From contig CABUOH010000107.1 in the NCBI GenBank assembly GCA_902493085.1, forward strand, positions 1 through 5,280: a DNA stretch of 5,280 nt, in the 5' to 3' direction. The translations under genes and the position numbers were made by a program. Source of the stretch: an uncultured Sutterella sp. GTDB lineage: Bacteria; Pseudomonadota; Gammaproteobacteria; Burkholderiales; Burkholderiaceae_F. The notes below the pieces were generated by a model. The model worked only from the letters and a program-made list of their open reading frames with translations. It did not search any database and was not told the origin of the DNA. Below, one piece after another: positions 1 through 4,792 of this stretch (the first letter of the stretch is position 1; each line of letters starts with the position of its first letter).

Positions 1-280
1 GATCTACCGCGCCTTCGTCGTGATGATGGTCTACCTCGGCTCCGTCGCCTCGCTCGGCCTCGTCTGGAACCTCGCCGACCTCTTCATGGCCCTCATGGCC
101 ATCGTCAATCTGGTTGCCATCGCGATCCTCGGCAAGTACGCCTTCATCGCGCTTGACGACTACGTCAGCCAGAAAAAGCGCGGCATCCTCAACCCGGAAT
201 TCGATCCGAGCGTCCTGCCGAATTCCCGCGGCATTCTCTGCTGGCCCCGCCACAAGGAGGAGGAAATCGATCAGTGCTGA
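1..280 (+). CDS. AGCS-family sodium:alanine/glycine symporter, C-terminal end (partial)
   Basis: Open from the left edge in the frame beginning at base 2 (reads I-Y-R-A-F-V-V), ending at TGA 278-280. About 92 codons are visible. The segment contains two hydrophobic helices. The first includes YLGSVASLGLVWNLADLF, and the second includes MALMAIVNLVAIAILGKYAFIAL. A hydrophilic cytoplasmic-type tail follows (DDYVSQKKRGILNPEFDP). The 'LVWNLADLF..LMAIVNL' pattern is typical of the last membrane segments of the alanine or glycine:cation symporter family, which import small neutral amino acids with Na+ across the inner membrane. The substrate cannot be told from this fragment. The tail after PEFDPSVLP ends in an acidic EEEIDQC. 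The gene is closed by its own terminator (351-389), so it is not co-transcribed with the cytochrome gene. The start lies outside the window; the internal GTG/ATG codons near 20-29 are not starts. Confidence 0.85.
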   Translation, partial: IYRAFVVMMVYLGSVASLGLVWNLADLFMALMAIVNLVAIAILGKYAFIALDDYVSQKKRGILNPEFDPSVLPNSRGILCWPRHKEEEIDQC

Positions 281-329
281 TTGCTCGTGCTGATATTGCC
301 CGTGGTGATATTGCCCGTGCTGATGCCGG
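275..329 (+). repeat. Short imperfect tandem repeat, 15-bp unit, spanning the symporter stop codon
   Basis: Four consecutive units start at 275, 288, 303 and 318. They read TGCTGATTGCTCG (13 bp), TGCTGATATTGCCCG (15 bp), TGGTGATATTGCCCG (15 bp) and TGCTGATGCCGG (12 bp, decayed). The first unit contains the symporter stop TGA at 278-280. The pattern looks like slippage expansion at the gene end. Its function is unknown. It lies between the stop codon and the terminator, so it is transcribed but not translated. Confidence 0.7.
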
Positions 330-350
330 CTTGAACGAATCGGCATTATG

Positions 351-389
351 AAAAGCCCGCCTGCGTCCTGATGCGCCGGCGGGCTTTTT
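351..389 (+). terminator. Intrinsic terminator of the symporter gene
   Basis: Perfect 11-bp inverted repeat: AAAAGCCCGCC (351-361) pairs with GGCGGGCTTTT (378-388) around a 16-nt loop, and the right arm ends in a run of five T (385-389). Because the arm starts with AAAA and ends in TTTT the structure could work in both directions, but no converging gene is visible. Confidence 0.9.
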
Positions 390-418
390 CGTGTCGGCCT
401 TCAGGCGGGGCGGGAGGG

Positions 419-434
419 GGTGATGTGCATCACC
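419..434 (+). promoter_or_regulatory. FNR/CRP-family operator upstream of the nitrite reductase gene
   Basis: Perfect palindrome GGTGATGTGCATCACC: two 7-bp arms around TG. It fits the FNR pattern TTGAT-N4-ATCAA at 4 of 5 positions in each half, and equally the CRP-type core GTGA-N6-TCAC, so the specific regulator is not decided by sequence. Its centre (426.5) is exactly 41.5 bp upstream of a start site at 468 predicted from the -10 box at 456-461. That is the position of a class II FNR/CRP activator. The downstream gene's role in anaerobic nitrite reduction favours FNR (inference). Confidence 0.7.
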
Positions 435-441
435 TTGGTAC

Positions 442-457
442 TACCTCTTTTGAGGTA
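442..457 (+). promoter_or_regulatory. NarL/NarP-type 7-2-7 heptamer pair
   Basis: TACCTCT, a 2-bp TT, then TGAGGTA form an inverted heptamer pair. The NarL/NarP heptamer consensus is TACYYMT: the left copy matches 7 of 7, and the right copy read on the minus strand (TACCTCA) matches 6 of 7. The 7-2-7 tail-to-tail geometry is the known arrangement for NarL/NarP dimers. Relative to the predicted start at 468 it is centred near -18, between the activator site and the -10 box and overlapping the latter. Binding there would be expected to repress, for example at high nitrate. No nar regulator gene is in the window. Confidence 0.6.
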
Positions 458-461
458 TGTT
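456..461 (+). promoter_or_regulatory. Probable -10 box of the nitrite reductase promoter
   Basis: TATGTT matches TATAAT at 4 of 6 positions. No good -35 hexamer precedes it, as expected for an activator-dependent (class II) promoter. The FNR/CRP palindrome occupies the -35 position, centred at -41.5 if transcription starts near 468. This would give an untranslated leader of about 152 nt before the ATG at 620. Confidence 0.45.
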
Positions 462-485
462 CTTGAATGTCGTTGGGGCAGAGGG

Positions 486-492
486 AGAAGTA
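486..492 (-). promoter_or_regulatory. Single NarL-type heptamer (weak)
   Basis: AGAAGTA on the + strand reads TACTTCT on the minus strand, a full match to TACYYMT. It lacks a partner in 7-2-7 spacing and would lie about 20 bp downstream of the predicted start site. A single heptamer can occur by chance, so support is low. Confidence 0.25.
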
Positions 493-506
493 CGGGCATC
501 GGGAAT

Positions 507-534
507 AACCCTCCACCATCACCTCGGAGGGGTT
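507..534 (+). other. Leader hairpin upstream of the nitrite reductase gene
   Basis: AACCCTCC (507-514) can pair with GGAGGGGTT (526-534), with one bulged G and an 11-nt loop. It lies in the predicted 5' leader and is followed by A-rich rather than T-rich DNA. It therefore does not look like an intrinsic terminator. A role in mRNA stability or regulation is possible but unproven. Confidence 0.35.
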
Positions 535-569
535 TAAGAAAAACTTAAGAAAACTTAAACTTTGTAAAA
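533..569 (+). repeat. Phased A-tract / TTAAGAAAAC direct repeat in the leader
   Basis: An AT-rich island in otherwise GC-rich DNA contains TTAAGAAAAAC (534-544) and TTAAGAAAAC (545-554), then a decayed copy starting at 555. A-tracts at 539-543, 550-553, 557-559 and 566-569 recur at roughly 10-bp intervals, the pattern that produces intrinsic curvature. It could bend DNA, bind a nucleoid protein, supply an unstructured A-rich leader near the ribosome site, or hold a second weak promoter (TTTAAG 533-538, 17 bp, TAAACT 556-561). Confidence 0.4.
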
Positions 570-608
570 CGATGAGGACCGCGCCGACCCCGCCGACGGC
601 CTTGTCAC

Positions 609-613
609 AGGAG
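609..613 (+). promoter_or_regulatory. Ribosome binding site deciding the nitrite reductase start
   Basis: AGGAG lies 6 nt before ATG 620. The in-frame ATG at 572 has no purine-rich site before it and would add a 16-residue non-signal stretch ahead of the signal peptide. The 620 start is therefore chosen. Confidence 0.85.
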
Positions 614-619
614 AACAAC

Positions 620-2236
620 ATGCAAAAACAACTGACCCCCGTTGCCGCCGCGCTTGCGCTTCTCGGTCTTCTCGCCGCTGCGCCGTCTTCGGCCGCCGAC
701 AATCCGTGTGCGGCCTGCCATGCGAACGTCGCCAAGGATCATGCAGGCGCAGCCCACAAGGACCTCGCCTGCACGACCTGCCACACCGGCACTGAAGAGC
801 ATCTCAAGGACATGAAGAAGCGTCCGGCCGTCAACATGGATCCCGCCCAGTGCGGCGCCTGCCACCAGCCGCAGTACAAGTCCGCCTTCATGACGTCCGA
901 TCGTCCGGCCCGACAGTCGAAGAAGGCTGCCGGCGGCCCGGCGCCCGACCCGTTCTTTGACCGTGCGCTCGGCGGTCACGGCTTTACGAAGGAGCACGAC
1001 CTGCCGCGCGCCCACACCTTCATGGCGATCGACCAGTTCATCGTCGACCGTGCGTTCGGCGGACGCTTCGAACCCAAGGACGGCTGGCTCTACACGACGC
1101 TCGAGGGCGGCAAGTCCTACAAGGCTTGGGATGTCCTCAAGGACAACTATCCCGACAACAACGAGCAGAAGGCCCACAAGCCGGGCACGGCCGCTGCCGC
1201 CAACGGCGTGTGCTGGTCCTGCAAGTCGACCGACCTGATGCTCGACTGGGCCTACATGGGCGACAAGGCTGAGGGCGCGAAGTTCCACCGCGGCTCCAAT
1301 GCGGTCGACGTCGTGCGCAACGTCCAGCACGGCATGAACTGCAACTTCTGCCACGATCCGCACAGCGCCAAGCCGCGCATCATGCGCGACGCCCTGATCG
1401 ACGCGATGACGCGCGAAGGCAAGATGAACGTCTACAAGGACTTCGCGGCCCGCCAGGCCAAGCTTGAGGTCAAGGACGCCGGCGTGCGCGGCTTCGAACG
1501 CAAGGTCGCCGTGCTCGAGCGGGCCGACTCCCGCCTGATGTGCGCCCAGTGCCACGTCGAGTATGTCTGCAATCCGGGCATGAACGTCAAGACGGGCGAA
1601 AAGGTCGGTTTCGACAGCCGCTTGACGAACCTCTTCCCGTGGGTCAACGCCGACCAGATCGAAGCCTACTACGATGATGTCGGCTTCCGCGACTTCAAGC
1701 ACAACCTGACCGGTGCGACGCTCGTCAAGATGCAGCATCCGGACGCTGAAACGTACTTCGGTTCCAAGCACGACAAGGCCGGCGCCGACTGCGCCTCCTG
1801 CCACATGCCCAAGGTGAAGGACGAAAACGGCAAGACCTACACGATGCACTGGGCCACTTCGCCCAAGCACTACGTGAAGGAGACCTGCCTCTCCTGCCAC
1901 AAGGACAAGAACGAAAAGCAGATGGTCGCCGCGATCGACGCGATGAAGGGTCACTTCGACGGCAAGGTCCGCGAAGCCGAATCCCGCATGAACGACATGT
2001 TCAACGCGTTTGAGCTCGCCAAGGCCGTCGGCGTGTCCGAAGACGTCCTTGCCAAGGCACGCAAGCTCCACGAATCCGCCCACATCAACTGGGAATACTG
2101 GACTGCCGCCAACGGCGCGTACTTCCACAACCATGACATGGCCGTGCGCAGTCTCGCCAAGTCTGCCAAGGCCGCTTCCGACGCCACCGCGCTTCTGAGG
2201 AAGGCCATCGACGAAAAGGCCGCCGCCAAGAAGTAA
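620..2236 (+). CDS. onr: Octaheme c-type cytochrome nitrite reductase (ONR, TvNiR-like; ammonia-forming)
   Basis: 538 residues with a signal peptide (residues 1 to about 25, cleavage near PSSA/AD), so periplasmic. Eight heme motifs are visible: CAACH 30-34, CTTCH 51-55, CGACH 78-82, CWSCK 198-202, CNFCH 241-245, CAQCH 308-312, CASCH 391-395 and CLSCH 423-427. The lysine-ligated CxxCK marks the catalytic heme of ammonia-forming nitrite reductases. Pentaheme NrfA has it first; here it is fourth after a three-heme N-terminal module, as in octaheme reductases such as Thioalkalivibrio TvNiR. The active-site set is present: Arg144 (by alignment to NrfA), Lys202, Tyr315 and His373, with calcium-site candidates Glu314, Lys370 and Gln372 in VEY and KMQHP. 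Cys317, two residues after Tyr315, matches the Tyr-Cys crosslink described for TvNiR. Expected reaction: six-electron reduction of nitrite to ammonium; hydroxylamine and sulfite are possible side substrates. Automated annotation would probably say nrfA/c552. No nrfH or nrfB partner lies in the window. Confidence 0.92.
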   Translation: MQKQLTPVAAALALLGLLAAAPSSAADNPCAACHANVAKDHAGAAHKDLACTTCHTGTEEHLKDMKKRPAVNMDPAQCGACHQPQYKSAFMTSDRPARQSKKAAGGPAPDPFFDRALGGHGFTKEHDLPRAHTFMAIDQFIVDRAFGGRFEPKDGWLYTTLEGGKSYKAWDVLKDNYPDNNEQKAHKPGTAAAANGVCWSCKSTDLMLDWAYMGDKAEGAKFHRGSNAVDVVRNVQHGMNCNFCHDPHSAKPRIMRDALIDAMTREGKMNVYKDFAARQAKLEVKDAGVRGFERKVAVLERADSRLMCAQCHVEYVCNPGMNVKTGEKVGFDSRLTNLFPWVNADQIEAYYDDVGFRDFKHNLTGATLVKMQHPDAETYFGSKHDKAGADCASCHMPKVKDENGKTYTMHWATSPKHYVKETCLSCHKDKNEKQMVAAIDAMKGHFDGKVREAESRMNDMFNAFELAKAVGVSEDVLAKARKLHESAHINWEYWTAANGAYFHNHDMAVRSLAKSAKAASDATALLRKAIDEKAAAKK

Positions 2237-2271
2237 TCCCGACGCGGATGCGATTGGCATGACGCCATGAT

Positions 2272-2305
2272 GAAACGGGCGCCTCCTCGCGGAGACGCCC
2301 GTTTC
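2272..2305 (+). terminator. Terminator hairpin after the nitrite reductase gene
   Basis: GAAACGGGCG (2272-2281) pairs with CGCCCGTTTC (2296-2305). Inside it CTCC (2283-2286) pairs with GGAG (2291-2294) around a TCGC tetraloop, with one mismatch between the helices. The structure starts 35 bp after the stop codon. Its right arm ends in TTTC rather than a long T run, so termination may be incomplete, but the stem is very stable. Confidence 0.8.
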
Positions 2306-2332
2306 CTATATAGTGTTGGGACAAGAATTCGT

Positions 2333-2351
2333 CCGGCGCCGCGAGCGCCGG
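2333..2351 (+). other. GC-rich hairpin upstream of ccmI
   Basis: CCGGCGC (2333-2339) and GCGCCGG (2345-2351) form a perfect 7-bp stem around CGCGA. It has no T tract. It may be a leader structure of the ccmI mRNA or a small extragenic palindrome. The same arms recur at 4438-4454. Confidence 0.4.
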
Positions 2352-2406
2352 CAACCCGGTTTCGCATCCGAAATCTTCCCCAAAAAAACTACTGATACGC
2401 ACGCAC

Positions 2407-3288
2407 ATGTCCGACGAAATCCTTCTCTACTTCATTCTCCTTCTGATGCTCGTTCTCGCCGTCGGGGCGCTTGTGCCCTCGCTGCTGCGGGTGGGTCGAG
2501 AGGAGGCGAGCGTTGAGCGCGAGGACAAAGCCTACGGCCAAGCCGTGACCGAGGCCCTCGTCAGACAGCGGGCGCAGCTTGAGGAGGATTTGAAGTCGGG
2601 CGCCGTGACCCGGGCGCAGTACGAGGTGCTCGCCGACGATCTTCGCCGCCGCGCCCTTGAGGAGCACGACGCGGTGTTTCACGATCCCAACGACGGCGCG
2701 GGTCGCCGCGCGGCCGCCTTTTCCGGCCCCGTCGTGACGGCCGTCGTTGCGGCGGGCGTCGCAGTGCTCAGCGTCGGCATCTACGCCTTCAACGGTGCGC
2801 CCGAGCTCATCGGGCTCGAAAAGGCGCAGGCAGTCTACGACGGCCGTGCCGACACGCCCTCAATCGAGCGCTATCTGGAGGCAAGTCCCGGGGACGGCCG
2901 CGCCTGGGTGCTCCTTGCCCGCCGCTACGTCGACGAGGAAAACTATCCGAAGGCGGCCGAGGCCTACCGCAGGGGGCGCGCCGCCAACAGCAAGGTGAAG
3001 GCCGATCCGGCCGTGATGCTTGAGCTTGCGGCCACGCTTTTGACGATGGGCGGGCCCGAAAACGCGCGCGAGGCTCAGCCGCTGGCGCAGGGTGCCGTTG
3101 AAGGCCGCCCGGGCGACATGAAGGCCGTCGAGATTTTTGCGGTCACCGCTTCGGCCAACGAAGACTGGCGCACGGCGGCCGAAAGCCTTTCGCTTCTCAT
3201 GGGCGGCATGAATCCCGACACGCCCGAGTACCTGCAGTACGAGATGACGCTCAAGCGCCTGCGCGAGCTCGCCGCCGTGCAGAAGTAG
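2407..3288 (+). CDS. ccmI: Cytochrome c maturation protein CcmI (CycH/NrfG-type TPR protein)
   Basis: 293 residues. The layout is that of CcmI: an N-terminal membrane helix (about 5-27), then a charged cytoplasmic loop with coiled-coil character (about 30-100, including QRAQLEEDLKSGAVTRAQYE). A second membrane helix follows (about 107-128), then a periplasmic region with TPR-like helices (about 157-265, e.g. 'AWVLLARRYVDEENYPKAAEAYRRG'). CcmI acts in System I cytochrome c biogenesis at the inner membrane, where it binds apocytochrome C-termini and presents them to the heme ligation complex. Homologous NrfG does this for the CxxCK heme of NrfA. At 293 residues it seems short for the family, mainly in the C-terminal part. 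The ATG at 2407 lacks a clear Shine-Dalgarno sequence but starts directly at the expected helix. Its placement after an eight-heme cytochrome fits a maturation role, but a terminator separates them. It ends with TAG. Confidence 0.85.
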   Translation: MSDEILLYFILLLMLVLAVGALVPSLLRVGREEASVEREDKAYGQAVTEALVRQRAQLEEDLKSGAVTRAQYEVLADDLRRRALEEHDAVFHDPNDGAGRRAAAFSGPVVTAVVAAGVAVLSVGIYAFNGAPELIGLEKAQAVYDGRADTPSIERYLEASPGDGRAWVLLARRYVDEENYPKAAEAYRRGRAANSKVKADPAVMLELAATLLTMGGPENAREAQPLAQGAVEGRPGDMKAVEIFAVTASANEDWRTAAESLSLLMGGMNPDTPEYLQYEMTLKRLRELAAVQK

Positions 3289-3367
3289 CAGATCCGTCCG
3301 CGCGGGATGCATTCGGGTAATTCCGCCGTGGCACGCGCCTTGAGACGGGCATAAAATTTTTTTCCTG

Positions 3368-3396
3368 TTGGAATAAAAAGTTCCAATGCTTTTTTT
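3368..3396 (+). terminator. Weak terminator or operator palindrome between ccmI and the esterase gene
   Basis: TTGGAA (3368-3373) and TTCCAA (3381-3386) form a 6-bp stem around TAAAAAG, and T7 (3390-3396) follows three bases later. This fits an intrinsic terminator for ccmI. However, only 30 bp separate it from the next ATG, leaving no room for a downstream promoter. It may instead be an attenuator, or an operator palindrome in an AT-rich promoter region (TAAAAT at 3352-3357 is a possible -10). Confidence 0.5.
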
Positions 3397-4437
3397 CTCC
3401 CCTCGAACAACAAAAAGGAAAAAATCATGAACCGCTGCAGGTCTTTTCTCTTGAAGGCCGTTCCCGCGGCCTGCGCACTTTGCGCGGCCGGAACGATTCT
3501 CGCCGCCGATCGTGCCGATCTGATGGGCTACGCGCCGGGCGCACAGGTGGTGAAAGCCGACGTGAAGGACGGGCGCATCGACGTGATCTCGGGCATCGTC
3601 TACAGTCAGGTCAAGTCTCAGCGCAGCATCCGCCAGCTTCGCATGACGGTGATGACGCCGCGCACCAAGGCGAAGAAGCCCGCCGTCGTCTACTTCCCGG
3701 GCGGCGGCTTCACGACGGCCGATCACGAAAAGTTCATCGAGATGCGCTACGCGCTTGCCCGCGCCGGCTTCGTCGTGGCCGCGGCCGAATACCGCCCCGT
3801 GCCGGTGAAGTTCCCGGGCCTCGTCGAGGACGGCAAGGCGGCGGTTCGCTATCTGCGCGAGCATGCCGACGAGTACGGCATCGATCCCGCCCGGATCGGC
3901 GTGCTCGGGGACTCCGCGGGCGGCTATCTCGTTCAGATGCTCGGCGCGACGAACGGCGAAAAGACGTTTGACAAGGGCGACTTCATGAACGTCTCCTCCG
4001 ACGTTCAGGCGGTTTGTTCGTTCTACGGCATCTCCGACCTCACGTCGATCGGCGAGGGACTCGATGAGGCGCAGATCCGCATTCATGCCTCGCCCGCCGT
4101 CACCGAAGCCCTTCTCGTGCATGGTCCCGCCTTCGGCAAATTCCCCGGTGCGAGCATTCTCTCCGACAAGGAAAAGGCTATGAAGGCGAGCTCGCTCGGC
4201 CACATCGACGGCAGCGAGCCGCCGTTTCTCGGGCGACACGCTCGTGAGCCCGATGCAGAGCGCGCACCTCTACGAGGCGCTCAAGACCGCCGGCGTCGAC
4301 GCCGAGTACGTGCTTCTCGAAGGCGCCGGGCACGGCGATCTGCCCTGGTTCCAGAAGCCCGTCATCGAGCGCGTCGTCAAATTCTTCGAGCAAAAGCTCG
4401 GCAGCCCCTCAAGGGAGGCGGCCGAAGGCAACAATCG

Positions 4438-4454
4438 CCGGCGCCGGGCGCCGG
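4438..4454 (+). repeat. Near-perfect GC palindrome at the 3' end of the esterase frame
   Basis: CCGGCGCC, one G, then GGCGCCGG: a 17-bp inverted repeat. Its arms include the same CCGGCGC/GCGCCGG sequence as the hairpin at 2333-2351. It falls in the low-complexity Arg/Pro-rich tail that follows the end of the hydrolase fold. Confidence 0.5.
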
Positions 4455-4468
4455 TCCCCGCATTACTC

Positions 4469-4502
4469 ACGCCCCGTTCGAGCCAAGTGCCCGCCGGGGC
4501 GT
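4469..4502 (+). terminator. Possible terminator of the esterase gene
   Basis: ACGCCCCG (4469-4476) pairs perfectly with CGGGGCGT (4495-4502) around an 18-nt loop, followed by TGTTGC rather than a T run. It overlaps the last codons of the shifted frame, whose stop is at 4514. This suggests that the ancestral coding region ended earlier, or that the hairpin is not an efficient terminator. Confidence 0.4.
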
Positions 4503-4547
4503 TGTTGCATGCATAAAAACTTATCTAAACAGGCGTGTAAAAATCTC

Positions 4548-4577
4548 TTGACATGGGGATATAAAAATTTCTATAAT
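4548..4577 (+). promoter_or_regulatory. Full-consensus sigma70 promoter upstream of ttdA
   Basis: TTGACA (4548-4553) and TATAAT (4572-4577) both match consensus at 6 of 6 positions, with an 18-bp AT-rich spacer. Transcription would start near 4584, about 209 nt before the ttdA ATG. Such a strong promoter for a catabolic gene implies control after initiation or by a repressor. A full-consensus pair like this is rare by chance. Confidence 0.88.
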
Positions 4578-4583
4578 GCCGTC

Positions 4584-4792
4584 AATCGCTGAAACCGACG
4601 CTTCGCATCGAAAAGAAGTGTAAGCGTTGCACGTCGCCCTTGATGTTGGACAAAAAATTCTTCATATAGGAATTTATTTGCCCATTTCAAGCCGACGACG
4701 CCGTGTCGTGATTGGGCGACGAATCAAACCGCGTGCTCCGCACTTTCAGCCCCGCTGCGGAGGGCGAGAACCAGGCTCTTAAGGAGAGAACA
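4584..4792 (+). other. Long, potentially structured 5' leader of ttdA
   Basis: No gene is seen here. Several helices that can coexist are visible. First, 4596-4603 pairs with 4622-4629 (CGACGCTT/AAGCGTTG, one G-U). Second, an 8-bp long-range pair joins CGTCGCCC 4632-4639 to GGGCGACG 4714-4721. It encloses AAATTC/GAATTT (4655-4660, 4670-4675) and ACGAC/GTCGT (4695-4699, 4705-4709). Third, CTCCGCA 4736-4742 pairs with TGCGGAG 4756-4762, 18 nt before the Shine-Dalgarno sequence. The leader may be a cis-regulatory RNA, or simply a long UTR holding operators. It does not match a riboswitch family that I recognise. Helices this short also arise by chance. Confidence 0.35.
4640..4653 (+). promoter_or_regulatory. 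Weak FNR-like half-site in the ttdA leader
   Basis: TTGAT, four bases, GACAA: a perfect left half and 3 of 5 in the right half of TTGAT-N4-ATCAA. It lies downstream of the predicted start, so it would act as a roadblock or serve a second promoter. This is weak evidence. Confidence 0.2.

Larger units (their letters stand above)
3427..4516 (+). pseudogene. Secreted alpha/beta-hydrolase (esterase), frameshifted near 4231
   Basis: ATG 3427 has an AAGGA ribosome site 7 nt upstream. The product begins with a signal peptide (about 1-27, ILAADRA). It then shows an alpha/beta-hydrolase of the esterase/lipase type: the oxyanion segment YFPGGGF (89-95), with Pro where many members have His, and the nucleophile elbow GDSAGG (161-166, Ser163). 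The frame is normal through PPFL (265-268, ending at 4230). After that the original frame becomes an Arg-rich nonsense stretch running to 4551. The family sequence continues in the +1-shifted frame as GDTLVSPMQS, with the catalytic Asp codon at 4235-4237 and the His in GAGHGD at 4331-4333. This frame ends at TAA 4514-4516. About 4 nt lie between the Leu and Asp codons where relatives have roughly six residues (an HG-x-A-type loop), so a small deletion of perhaps 14 nt is inferred. The substrate is unknown; relatives include acetyl/feruloyl-type esterases. It is either a pseudogene or a sequence error. Confidence 0.8.

Noticed and set aside
572..619. Upstream in-frame ATG giving a 16-residue longer cytochrome
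   Set aside because: No ribosome site precedes it, and it would put a Pro/Thr-rich stretch ahead of the signal peptide. ATG 620 has AGGAG at ideal spacing.
605..2260. Long open frame of 551 codons on the minus strand opposite the cytochrome gene
   Set aside because: It mirrors the + strand gene in GC-rich DNA. Its translation is a Val/Gly/Leu/Arg/His-rich low-complexity product without domains, while the + strand carries eight heme motifs.
2860..4239. 459-codon open frame on the minus strand
   Set aside because: It spans the end of ccmI, the intergenic region and the esterase, and gives no recognisable protein. It is a composition artefact.
4228..4240. Programmed ribosomal +1 frameshift in the esterase
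   Set aside because: No recognisable slippery or stimulator signal is visible. Residues of the conserved HG loop also appear to be missing, so a deletion explains the break better.
4231..4551. Continuation of the esterase in its original frame to 4551
   Set aside because: The product becomes Arg-rich with no family resemblance, and it runs into the -35 box of the ttdA promoter. The +1-shifted frame carries the true C-terminal motifs.
4584..4792. tRNA or known small RNA in the ttdA leader
   Set aside because: No cloverleaf or T-loop pattern fits, no intrinsic terminator precedes ttdA, and no RNA family is recognised.
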